Source of the DNA: Sphacelaria rigidula
Lineage: Eukaryota; Phaeophyceae; Sphacelariales
Length of the DNA stretch: 29,280 nt
Reading direction: 5' to 3'
Assembly: GCA_964200075.2 (NCBI GenBank)
Contig: CAXNAA020000084.1
Coordinates: 1 to 29,280 of the forward strand
Of the stretch, positions 21,901 to 29,280 are shown in pieces (the first letter of the stretch is position 1; each line of letters starts with the position of its first letter). The notes beneath the pieces were generated by a model. That model was not told the DNA's origin, ran no database searches, and worked only from the letters and a program-made list of their open reading frames with translations. A program made the position numbers and the translations under genes.

Positions 21901-23745
21901 ACTGGAGGCCGCCAAAGATTCCATGATCGAGAACCTTCAGGTGACGGACAGTTTATCATTTCTGCGGTCTATTATCAAAGTAGAAACCACAGTGATTGTA
22001 CACAATAATACGGGTTAATCCAGAAGGGTACTGGGGTGGCCGAGTGCTTGTACCGCGGGGCGAACTCAGCTGTCAGCGCAACCCATTCTGACTCTGCGCT
22101 TATTAAACATTCAGTGTTTCGCGTGTATCCTTGCATGCGCCACCGGTGTGGTAGCCGTCTTCCGGTCTTGAAAAAAAGCTGCAGAGTGTCAGTTTTTTTT
22201 TCGTCCTCCGGTGATATTATGTTGATGGTGATTGAAGGCCGGGTCCGGCTTGAACTCAACCGTGAGTTTTAATTCGAAGAAAGTATAGTACGAGACCAAA
22301 TCTGTCAAGGGCATACTGAATGCTAAGTCAAGCGTGATTTGTCGTATCAGGCGGATGGCGAGACTAAGAAGCGCGACTTGCGTCTTCTGGAGGCAGATAA
22401 CGATCGGCTTGCCACGGAACTGGGTCAAATCGACATGTCTTTGATGCAGGCGTTGGAGGACAACGGGCTCACTCTGGACAACGTTAATCTTCAAAACAGT
22501 GTCATGTCAAGAAGGCTGGGCCGTCGGAGGTTAGTGCCTCCTCCCTCTCCGTTTCAATGCCGTTTGAACATACTGTGCAAATTTCGAGAAGATCCAACTC
22601 TGAAAACGTGCGAGCTCCACGCTAGCTCACTGATGTGATATGGCAGTTTCAACGATGCTACAAATGATTCACAACTCAGATCATGGTCGCATTGTTCGTG
22701 CTTGCGTACGTTGTCCATGTCCAATTGTCCAGCGTGAGGGTCAAACGGCACAGCACCACGAACAGCCACGCAGCTGGGACCTCACGAGATGACACAGGGC
22801 CGCCGATCAGAAACGCGGGGCCCTTGATCTCCCCCCAGGGCGCCCCTTCTAGCAGCAGAGCCCATCTGCCAGTGCGCGCTGGCAATCGCACCGCCTTTGA
22901 GCGAGATGAGGTAGCGGTGGCGTGGGCCCCCAAAGGGAGAATGAGGGCAGGGGAGGGAAACAAGGACACGGTATCGAGGGTACGCAGACGAACGCCTCCA
23001 CAACAGCCTCACACAAGCGCGTCGGGTATGGAGATGGCGATGAGGGATGGGACAGGGAGGCAGGGTGGGGACGGAGGATCGGGAATGCGTGCAGGCGGCA
23101 GTGGAGGTGTTGGTGACGTTGCGCATGGGCCGCGGCAATCCTCGAGGCGAACGTACGACACAAAGACGTTAGCTCTGCCGGCGGCTGATGGCTGGGATCC
23201 CGCGGTGAGATACCCCTGTTTTTGCAGTCAACCAGTGAAAAGTGCGTTGTTCGAAGCGAGGGTCGCCAGAGTTGTAAGGTGCCATGCAATGCGCGCTCAT
23301 GCCCGTGACAAGAAGACCTACTAACACTGGGGAGAAGAGTATTGCCCTACTGGCATACTTGATACTATGGTCGGGACAGTATCAGTATCAAGGAGGGTGA
23401 TCGGCGATTGAACGCTGCACCGTATACGTGTATGGCCTGAGCTTTTCCTGCCTTCCCTCTCTTTGCATCTCCGTCCTTCCGCACCATCTCGTGTTTCTCG
23501 CGCGCACTAAGATCCACACAATAGAACGTGAAATCGAGCAACTCTCAGATCGACTCAACGGTCAGGGGTCTAACGTGTCCACTAACCGTCGTCACGACGG
23601 CAGCAACGAAGATCCTAGACGTGGAGACCCACAGGCGCAAAGTAACACGGGAAAACGTTGTCGCGTCAGGAGCAACTCCGAGGTTTCACCAGCCCGGGTA
23701 CCGGACACACAGCGGCCGCGGAGAGAGAGCGGGGGGGCGGCGTAG
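3999..23745 (+). CDS. Giant kinesin-3-like motor protein (25 exons, about 2455 aa)
   Basis: Microtubule motor ATPase. Exons: 3999-4526, 5648-6087, 6358-6570, 6776-6980, 7181-7402, 7672-7855, 8306-8592, 9039-9338, 9547-9711, 10072-10149, 10405-12141, 12406-12462, 12989-13825, 17245-17352, 17849-17983, 18682-18777, 19187-19324, 19603-19786, 20024-20265, 20496-20654, 20890-20964, 21848-21940, 22351-22529, 22733-23204, 23512-23745 (stop TAG). All introns are GT-AG and all phases match, including the non-zero ones. The start is the first in-frame ATG of the open first exon; a further 5' exon cannot be excluded. Motor at about 419-831: P-loop GHTGSGKT 546-553, switch I NSKSSRGH 680-687, switch II DLAGSE 707-712. 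VREHPQTGPYV and DSILTWLLK are kinesin-3 hallmarks. I see no FHA or PH domain. The acceptors of the exons at 9039, 12989 and 19187 have close in-frame alternatives. Cargo and cellular role are unknown. Confidence 0.88.
4527..5647 (+). other. Kinesin intron 1 (1.1 kb)
   Basis: Donor GTAGGG after an in-frame CAG and acceptor ACGACAG, phase 0. I found no further exon inside. It contains the homopolymer-rich patch at about 4905-4990. Confidence 0.7.
4905..4990. repeat. C/A homopolymer patch in intron 1
   Basis: Thirteen C (4916-4928) run directly into thirteen A (4929-4941), followed by C- and G-rich sequence to about 4990. The composition is unlike the surrounding intron. It resembles poor-quality read ends more than a normal microsatellite, although a true repeat is possible. 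Confidence 0.6.
5883..5936 (+). repeat. Three tandem 18-bp repeats inside kinesin exon 2
   Basis: Three consecutive 18-base units begin at 5883, 5901 and 5919 with few differences between them. They keep the reading frame and encode PLSVGT, PLSVGT and SLSAGT. Upstream, a longer near-repeat gives SPASSKKSPL and SPASSKNSPL. The unit length is a multiple of three, so copy-number change would not disrupt the protein. Confidence 0.88.
6776..9711 (+). other. Kinesin motor domain exons 4-9
   Basis: Six exons encode the catalytic core, residues about 419-831. In order: beta-1 LRVAVRVRPI; FDYDRVF followed by an acidic insert of roughly 20 residues; VYEGLGERIVDDAIN; the P-loop in GINCSCFAYGHTGSGKT; SVQFVEIYNDKIRDLL; the kinesin-3-type VREHPQTGPYVDNL; switch I NSKSSRGH; switch II VDLAGSER; a long loop-11 insert; helix alpha-4 as ETAQIKKALSNLG; LPFRDSILTWLLK; then TISPSSDNYVETMNTLKYAERLRKA. 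About 413 residues is longer than the usual 330-360, and the extra length lies in surface loops. The exon 5/6 junction (AAT|GTCAGT to CAG|GGC) restores a continuous family match. Confidence 0.92.
7442..7460. repeat. AC dinucleotide microsatellite in kinesin intron 5
   Basis: A short uninterrupted (AC)n run about 40 bases downstream of the exon 5 donor. A second (AC)n run lies at about 17134-17149 in intron 13. Confidence 0.9.
10072..10149 (+). other. Kinesin neck/first coil exon 10
   Basis: A 26-residue exon directly after the motor, phase 0 on both sides, rich in Glu and Met/Leu at heptad-like spacing (KEMESLMEQLEADGIEAKRQ). It probably forms the start of a neck coiled coil or helix. The segment between motor and coil in exon 9 (SVHMYWNREMAAAKITK) does not match the usual kinesin-3 neck linker. 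Confidence 0.7.
10405..12141 (+). other. Kinesin exon 11: 579-residue disordered segment
   Basis: A single open exon of 1737 bases, residues about 875-1453, flanked by CAG| and GAG|GTAAGA junctions in phase 0. It starts with basic, SP/TP-containing sequence (PRRARRFSDSGVPSP). It then becomes strongly acidic and rich in Ser, Gly and Asp, including an SDSDSDSEVEAESDEED run at about 10979-11029. No FHA, PH or other folded domain is visible where kinesin-3 proteins often carry FHA. It is probably a flexible spacer or a regulatory region phosphorylated by kinases. Confidence 0.85.
15632..15715. repeat. Tandem repeat of AGTACAGTACCTATA-type units in intron 13
   Basis: Two copies of a unit of about 46 bases, each itself built from TAGTACAGTACCTATA and related blocks. 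The GTAC-rich blocks are partly self-complementary. The array ends about 16 bases before the left terminal repeat of the adjacent MITE-like element. Confidence 0.85.
15732..15966. mobile_element. MITE-like element with 23-bp perfect terminal inverted repeats (235 bp)
   Basis: Bases 15732-15754 are matched exactly in reverse complement by 15944-15966 (23 of 23). Each starts TTTTCGTGAGATTGAGAGTA from its outer end. Weaker inverted similarity continues inward (TTGAGAGTG) and outward (AACAAC at 15725 against GTTGTT at about 15970). No reading frame suggests a transposase. Size, perfect termini and intronic position fit a miniature inverted-repeat transposable element. No clear target-site duplication is visible, so the superfamily is unassigned. 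Confidence 0.75.
17426..17453. repeat. Four tandem 7-bp repeats (GTCGCCA) in intron 14
   Basis: Four exact consecutive copies of GTCGCCA about 75 bases into intron 14. A short tandem repeat with no visible function. Confidence 0.9.
18005..18423. mobile_element. 419-bp foldback element in kinesin intron 15
   Basis: Almost the whole element is one imperfect palindrome. Reading inward from 18005 and, in reverse complement, inward from 18423, both arms begin ATTAT, then share AGGTTGAAC, AGTTTCAAC, CAGTGCTT-like, ATGACAAATGA, CCTGAA, GTTTCC, TTCCGTT, GGGTAT and AGCACC blocks in the same order over about 200 bases each. Identity is roughly three quarters by eye. The loop is near 18205-18222. No transposase is encoded. 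It lies wholly between exon 15 (ends 17983) and exon 16 (starts 18682) and would fold into a long hairpin in the kinesin pre-mRNA. Confidence 0.85.
21496..21579 (+). other. Possible extra kinesin exon (28 codons)
   Basis: Between exons ending at 20964 and starting at 21848, bases 21496-21579 are flanked by CTCAG| and |GTAATC and are open in phase 0 with a length divisible by three. The peptide (FRDLSVGLMELTLEGQRLSL, then PGEKSLHN) is only weakly coil-like. A pyrimidine-rich stretch precedes it. It could be a constitutive exon, a cassette exon or chance. I left it out of the main model; including it gives about 2483 residues. Confidence 0.35.
22733..23745 (+). other. Kinesin C-terminal exons 24-25 (disordered end)
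   Basis: Exon 24 (22733-23204) joins exon 23 in phase 2 (AG|C gives Ser). It encodes Gly-, Arg-, Ser- and Pro-rich sequence with no recognised domain. Exon 25 (23512-23745) opens with a short helix, IHTIEREIEQLSDRLNG, then becomes polar and Arg/Ser-rich and ends ...RRESGGAA with TAG at 23743-23745. No PH, PX or StART cargo-binding domain, as seen in some animal kinesin-3 tails, is present. Confidence 0.75.
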
Positions 23746-24149
23746 GTCATGGAACAACGTTCGTAATGTATAACTTGTAAATACGAAATATGTCGCATCG
23801 TGTGACGTTGTGGTGAAGGATTCCAAGTACAAGGCTGAGCACAAGACGGTCCACGTGCTGTTCCGTAATGGCAGGTGCAAAATGTCCCATGTGTGTCGAG
23901 CGCTTTGTTCTACCTGACATATCCACCTCTCCTCCGAAAGGTTTCGCTGTCAGGTCCCGTTGTCCCTACGCGGGAGGGGAGCGAACTTTGGAGCAGTGGC
24001 AATTATCAGCGGCTACTGTCCCCACAGCACAGATGCAGACGACGAAGCGACGTCAAATAACGGGATCGTACCAATTGGGGTTGGATCATTCACTGTGGAT
24101 GAGCACCCGGCGAATTGGATCCTTCGTATCCACACCTAATCTTCCGCAC

Positions 24150-24309
24150 ATGTTTCCATTTCTTCACTTGCCGATAGCTGTTGACAACCACTACACGCCA
24201 CACATATTTGCGTCCAATTGCATCACTTACGATATGTCGGTTAGCGAAATGCAAATGTGTATGGCATGTAGTAGTCATTGGCTACCAGTAAGTGAAGTAA
24301 TGGAAACAT
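24150..24309. repeat. Imperfect inverted repeat, about 60-bp arms
   Basis: The arm at 24150-24210 matches the reverse complement of 24247-24309 at about 75-80 percent by eye with one 3-base offset. Shared blocks are ATGTTTCCATT, CTTCACTT, TAGC, ACTACA, GCCA and ATTTGC. Both strands therefore read as similar peptides (MFPFLHLPIAVDNHYTPHIF on plus, MFPLLHLLVANDYYMPYTFA on minus). The loop is about 36 bases. It could be a decayed foldback element or a hairpin RNA precursor. It lies about 400 bases after the kinesin stop. Confidence 0.8.
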
Positions 24310-24744
24310 ACTTCGAGGATTTGATTTCTCCGCGGTTTCATCTCCAAAAACAGACCATATTCTACACAACCCGAGTAAATTCTGGAATTGTCGACCACAA
24401 GGAAGCACGTGCACGATGCTGTAAAATATATTAACCCTCATCTTTAAATGTCCACTTCTTCGCGTGGTGCGCACCGTACTTGATATATTCTTTACTCATT
24501 ACTTTGAAATCCCCTTCCGCCGCCGTGCGCGGAATGTCAAAGAATGTACGGGATGCGCACGAGTTTTCTTCATCTCCGCACCGATTGGCTATTTTCCAAA
24601 AACACCGACACGGGGGGGGGGGCTGCTCTGCTTACAAGAACAGGTGTTGAAGGTTTTTAGACAAAATTACGCTCCCCACAATTTCGTGTTTGATGAAATG
24701 CACAAACGACAGTCACCTTGTATCGCTGCTTGCTGCAGGAGCGG

Positions 24745-24904
24745 AAAGATACAAAAAAAAAGCCACGCCAAAGACGCCGTACACGCCCCCAAACCACCCA
24801 CCCAACACCCCACACAAACACACCCCCCCGCCCCGCCACCCCCCGCAGGGCCAAACNNNNNNNNNNAAAGATACAAAAAAAAAGCCACGCCAAAGACGCC
24901 GTAC
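24745..24904. repeat. 38-bp direct duplication flanking an assembly gap
   Basis: The 38 bases at 24745-24782 recur at 24867-24904, directly after the ten N at 24857-24866. The intervening 24783-24856 is C/A-rich and low-complexity. The pattern is most simply explained by two contig ends that overlap but were not merged, with poor-quality sequence at the first contig's end. Confidence 0.85.
24857..24866. other. Assembly gap (10 N)
   Basis: Ten N. The true size is unknown and may be negative, given the duplicated flanks. Confidence 0.98.
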
Positions 24905-27060
24905 GCGTGCCAAAACCTTCGGACTCAGTGACAGATCTAACTTATACGACTGCCCCAAAACACCTCGAAGCTACAAACTCATCACCCCACACAACCACAC
25001 CTCGCCGTCTCGGCATCTCGGACGAGGCTAAAATCACGGGGGGACAGACAGGTCAAGACAGAAAGCAATGTGCCAAGCAATACCACTTTGGCAGAGAAAA
25101 ACCGCCGTCTACACCGGCAAAAGGGCACTTACAGCTGTAATCGCACTGCTGCTTTCTTTCGTCCTTCTGACACTAAAATTTTTCCGAAACTTGTGCGCAC
25201 TTGCTGTGTATGGGGAGTGACAGCACATGGCGTTTGCGCTCTACACTCCTTGTTTTATCGAGAGCAAAGATCGTTTACATAATCACGCATGACGAGCAGC
25301 CCTGTCCCCTGCTCCGTCGTTCATAGGTGTCGAGGTAAGTAAGTTGGTGTCGGTTGATGGCACCCCTGCGCTGGCTGCGAATGTACTCCACTGCTTTGAT
25401 GGGGTCCTGAGTACAAGGCGAGGAACACAATGAAGGGAAAGGGGTGGTGGTCAGTGCCGACTATTTAGGAAAGGTCTCCTATTTCCAGGCCAGACGCTTG
25501 ACTTGTAGCAGTCTAGGAGAAAAGAGTGCGAGGAAAGGTGCCGAAAACAGACCAGATCGCATAAGTGGAGCAGCTCGCCAGATTTTGATCCGGCCTTGTA
25601 ACAGTGCCGCAAATTATGGAGTATTTGTCATTTGAAACATCAACTCCCTGCTGGAAAGCGTTCGTGCACCATCTAGACCGGAATCACAAAGCCTACATAC
25701 TACACGCCACTCTCCCCGGAAGAGAGCGAACAATGTCTTCCGAGTTGATGACAAAAAACAGGGCGAAAAGTACGTTATTTGCAACTGTTTGACCACCCCG
25801 GAGCATGCTGAGCGCCCCGATGAGTCAATGGAGCACCCCTCCTGACACACGATCCCAACAACTCGAACGCGCTCGAGTACCCTGATAATATTTGGCGTCC
25901 GCGACGTTACGGTAGCTGTTTCGATCCCCATCTCATCGTCAGGAATTGAAGAGCTCAGAGCACATTTTCTGGGGAAATGCACCAGTGTGCGTGATTTTCC
26001 ACTTCAAGATCAATCAAGTAGGGGAGTGAGGGCATCCACGGCGTGAGGATTTGATCCGCTGGGAGGTAGCTGGCCGGACCGGAGCTCAGCCCTGGCGCCG
26101 TTGTATATACCTGGACTGATTCACTCTCGCCCGAGTCGCGGACGGAAAACGTCTAGACTTCGGTCCCAACTTTGGTCCCGCGTGGAGTAAAAACATGTTT
26201 GGCCCAGCACTCATCGGTTGCTGTTTGGGACATATCTTGCTCATGCGGTTATTTACACCACACGATCTCTCCGCTATACCAGTGGTAGTCTCTCGCTCTT
26301 AGGGAGCTGGTGGGTGGGAGTTTCTGCTCAGCCAGCGCGGCTTACCGTGATGAAAAACCGCATGTTTCGCGTCCCTTGTGTTACTTTGACGGAAGATATA
26401 GGAATAACTATGCAACGTCAAGATGAAGCAGGACGCAGTACGCCAACGAAGCACAACATGAATCAACAACATTTGTATACCGTCCGTCTTCTGCACGGCC
26501 GACGGCCACGCAATAATATTTCCACACAGCAACCAAATACCCCTTTACTTATTAAGGTCACATCGTCATGTTCTGTTCATCTACTGCAAGGTACGGAATC
26601 TTTTTAACGTCAACACTATCGATCAATTTCTCGGATTCGTCCCACGACGTTTTAGCGGAAGGGTATGGAAGTTCCGGGAGAGGAGCGAATCGACCAGCCG
26701 AACACCTCTTGAACCGTACAGTAGGGGGCAGCCTAGCTATTCAGGTGTGTTCCGTGATTTTCTTCGTGTACTACTTTTCGATATAACTCGGAAATATACC
26801 TACTCAATATTGAGTGCAGACAAAAAAAAATGTTGGAATGTGGAGTGGATACTAGTATCTTCGGATCCCCGATGTGATCACCGGTGACAAGCGGAAAGAC
26901 CCGAAGAAGATGTAAAAATGCGAAAAAAAAACGCAGATGCCACAAAATGATTAGTTATTGGTGATCGAAAAATCGGAACACTGTTTGTGTACAAAATCGT
27001 CGACAACTCATTCACAAGAAGAAAAAACTCAAGGGGGCGACACTGAGGTCTTGAGGACTC

Positions 27061-27240
27061 GGGGGGGGGGGGGGGGGGGGGGGCCGTCCCCCGGGCCGGG
27101 GAAAGCGCGGGGGGGGGGAAAAGGGGGGGTGGGGGGTTTTCGGGGGAAAATGGAGAGCCNNNNNNNNNNGGCGAGTGGGTAGAGGGCGGCGCGGGGGGGG
27201 GGCGCGGCGGCGGTGGGCGGGTGGGGGTCCTTCCGCTGAG
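27061..27240. repeat. G-rich low-complexity patch around an assembly gap
   Basis: Twenty-three G at 27061-27083 are followed by further G runs on both sides of the ten N at 27160-27169. The composition is unlike the rest of the window and is probably low-quality contig-end sequence. A real G-rich repeat that blocked sequencing is the alternative. Confidence 0.7.
27160..27169. other. Assembly gap (10 N)
   Basis: Ten N inside a G-rich patch. The true length is unknown. Confidence 0.98.
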
Positions 27241-27490
27241 CATCGGAGAAGCTCACGGTGTCGAACATGTGTGTTTGGAAGTTTCTCGCGGAAAATTATG
27301 AGCCGTGCACGTAGAGGTAGACAGTTGGTAAAAACATTCGCAGTCTACCCTCAAATCTCATTTTGATCATGCCAAATCCACCATATAATACACAACCAGA
27401 GGGCAGTGTTCGAGCATCTTCGGTACTCTGTCTGTTCAATACTACCTCGGCGTCCTACTAGCTCCACACCTCCATCTGGCATCAAACGTC

Positions 27491-27593
27491 ATGGCGCAAC
27501 ACGCGAGCGACCGCCACGAGTATCCTACGCACGTAGATGTAGACAAGTACTTCGACGGTGAGGCGACCGCCATCGCCGAGCAATTGCTCAACG
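27491..27593 (+). CDS. Possible first exon of an unidentified gene
   Basis: ATG at 27491 in the context CAAACGTCATGG opens 34 codons plus one base (MAQHASDRHEYPTHVDVDKY, then FDGEATAIAEQLLN). The amino-acid composition is protein-like and unlike the surrounding frames. AACG|GTAGTC could be a donor; without splicing the frame stops after about eight more codons. I could not find a following exon in phase before the window ends. I do not recognise the family. It may be a real 5' exon running off to the right, a short peptide gene, or chance. Confidence 0.35.
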
Positions 27594-29280
27594 GTAGTCA
27601 GGGGCGTTCGCGGCGGTAGATATGATGCGATATCCAAAGCACGCTGCAGACCGCACGTGCAGCCGCGGCATGGTACACTACAGACTGCACAGCAATGTAG
27701 TAGGCGTAACGATCAGGTGGTCGACAACCACATCACCGTCTGTGTTATGACTCTCACAACTATATGCCCCTTCCGCGCTCCCGGTCCCATCTGCTGTGGA
27801 GTAGGCGTGTTGAGTCGTGACAAAGGAATGATTCTCAACTCAAAACGTGGAGTGTTTACCTCAGTCTACCAGCGAGGGGGTCGCCGTCTAAGGGTTAACG
27901 TGCACAGGAATCTCCTCTGGATAGGGGATTGCTGTGCACCTCGAAGGGGGAACATATATGTCCGGTTGACACGGGCACATGCAAAGGCTCACCACACAAC
28001 CCATCACAATCACGGCTGAACCTGACGAACTTGGTGGCCCCGCATACAAAAAAAATACACAGCTCAAGCCGTAGCTGCTCATCAGCTGTGCATGTTGTGC
28101 GTGACCTTGCTCAAATCTGTTTAGAATTCATTGAGAGGTGATGATTTGTGTGAGACGCGTGCGCAGCACACGCTACCAAAACGGTCAGCAATGACACGCA
28201 CGCGGCCGCCATTCGTCCAATATAGAACGGATTTCCGTCAAACAAAGGCTGCCGTGTGTAGATTAGCAAGGGCTAGCAGTGAAACTGATGCGCGTGAGTG
28301 GTGAGTGTCTGTCCGTGTTTTTTCGGGGCTGGGTGTGTAGGTATTGCGCTATCTCGTTGCGTGATGTCTACAGCATTACACAGACCTTGGACTAACGACC
28401 ACTTCCAGACCCACCACATTTCTGAACGTGCGTGGACGTCTGGAGTAAAATATATTCAAAACTGCTTCTCGATGGGACTCGCGACTGGTCGTTATGGGGC
28501 CATTCCCCCGGCGAAAGAGGATTGTGAATAATGGGATAATCCCCGTCAAAAAGGGCCGTTACAACATATATCATGCATTCAGTCTCAAAATTCCGTGGAA
28601 AAGGCTTGAAAATGAACAGCACAATCGCGCTTCATATTTTCGTGGCTGGTCCATCTTCACGTAGGAACCGGTCTTCGACACGAGCGCACGATTATGCAGC
28701 TCAGTTTCGGCTCGTTTTCTGTTAAATACATTGCTCTGCTTCGCATCGCGCCTCCAATTTTCCTGTCCTCTTACATTGGAATGGAATGGAAAAGGGACAG
28801 AACAGACAAACACTCTCACAGTGGTGTTCCTTTTCGATAGGATGAAGGCGGTATTTCACGGTGAGGTGTACGTTCTACTAGTTGAAGTCATGTTCCGCAG
28901 TTTCAATTATCTCGAGCTCGGACAGGAGTTCATCGTGGGAAAAGGGTTGGGCACTGTTAGCTTCAACAGCTCGCTTAACGGGCGATGCCGCACATGGGAG
29001 AAAGCTGCATGACGCATGACATTCGTCACAGCACACGTTGCAAGCGTTTTTTACTAAATAGATCCATGTATCAACAATAGAGCGAGTTAGCGCAGATTTC
29101 TCTAGATACGGGTCCCACTCTGTGCGCATCTGTTTTGAAACACACATCCTCGTCTGTTGTACAAGAAATATGCTGTTGGCTGCTATGGGTTCGACACTGC
29201 GTACCAACCGCGACGTTACGCCTTCGGTGGTACTACCTGCTCACTGCACAGCGGCAGGGTGCAGGGTGACAAAGCCCACC
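27594..29280. other. Right-hand region without a supported gene
   Basis: No exon with both family features and matched splice phase was found on either strand. Reading frames up to about 150 codons (27558-28019 plus, 28878-29207 minus) show no recognisable motif. It could be the first intron of a gene starting at 27491 or plain intergenic DNA. Confidence 0.5.

Larger units (their letters stand above)
12406..22529 (+). other. Kinesin coiled-coil tail exons 12-23
   Basis: Twelve exons, mostly 57-240 bases with one of 837 (12989-13825), encode residues from about 1454. The sequence is dense in Glu, Arg, Ala, Leu and Gln at heptad spacing, for example TRADHLAVDGRNAAGVLEDA in exon 13, ENEALFERLEESRARQRR in exon 18 and RLESERDQAVRAKGDAAKEL in exon 20. 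Almost all junctions are phase 0; only the exon 18/19 and 23/24 junctions are not. The long alpha-helical rod probably mediates dimerisation and cargo or self-association. Acceptors at 12989 and 19187 have in-frame alternatives at 13001 and 19196. Confidence 0.85.
23746..27490. other. Downstream region without a supported gene
   Basis: This holds the kinesin 3' untranslated region, whose end I cannot place, and intergenic sequence. Reading frames here, including one open for 188 codons from 23868, look random in composition and lack domain or splice support. Contents that can be supported are the hairpin repeat at 24150-24309, the duplicated flank and gap around 24745-24904, and the G-rich patch with a gap around 27061-27240. 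Confidence 0.55.

Noticed and set aside
22028-22090. GGGGTGGCCGAGTGCTT resembles the 5' end of a Ser/Leu tRNA
   Set aside because: No matching anticodon arm, TTCGA-type T arm or acceptor complement follows at the right spacing.
23868-24434. 188-codon open frame after the kinesin stop
   Set aside because: Part of it is the inverted repeat, whose two strands read as similar peptides. No domain, start context or splice support; openness is probably chance.
24464-24931. Open frames of 140-155 codons through the first gap
   Set aside because: They run through N bases, a duplicated contig end and C/A-rich low-complexity sequence.
25614-25982. 122-codon minus-strand frame
   Set aside because: Not recognisable; no supporting splice sites or neighbouring exon. 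Might be a repeat fragment, but that cannot be shown from this window.
26878-27268. Proline-rich minus-strand frames and glycine-rich plus-strand frame
   Set aside because: They are translations of G runs around the second gap.
28878-29207. 109-codon minus-strand frame at the right edge
   Set aside because: No recognisable family, no splice or start support, and unremarkable composition.

Overview
The window is nuclear DNA from a eukaryote with many introns. The likely source is a photosynthetic stramenopile, probably a brown alga. Two things support this. Every gene I could rebuild is split by GT-AG introns of about 200 to 3400 bases. The gene on the left edge also starts with a signal peptide followed by an AA|FAF junction, which resembles the 'ASAFAP' plastid-import motif of algae with secondary red plastids. 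The lineage is an inference; no marker gene is present. I see no rRNA, tRNA or CRISPR.

Layout. (1) About 1495-2867, minus strand: the first two exons of a plastid-type EamA/DMT-family membrane transporter. The rest lies beyond a long intron and probably off the left edge. (2) 2868-3998: a 1.1 kb gap between divergent genes, which should hold both promoters, with a small inverted repeat near the transporter start. (3) 3999-23745, plus strand: one very large kinesin gene. I rebuilt 25 exons with phase-matched junctions, encoding about 2455 residues. It has a disordered N-terminal extension of about 418 residues, a kinesin-3-like motor at about 419-831, a 579-residue disordered segment in a single exon, about 700 residues of coiled coil spread over many small exons, and a disordered C-terminus. 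(4) 23746-29280: mostly non-coding, with two 10-N assembly gaps, an imperfect hairpin repeat and one possible first exon of another gene at 27491.

Most of the unusual signals lie inside the kinesin gene. The motor keeps its P-loop and DLAGSE switch II. It differs from the family norm in switch I (SSRGH), in the usual NKSL block of helix alpha-4, in a long insert after switch II, and in lacking a lysine-rich K-loop. Two non-autonomous repeat elements sit in its introns: a 235-base element with perfect 23-base terminal inverted repeats in intron 13, and a 419-base near-full-length foldback in intron 15. Several homopolymer-rich patches and a duplicated flank around one gap look like assembly or read-quality artefacts.

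The transporter and the kinesin share only a divergent promoter region. Nothing in the sequence links their functions.
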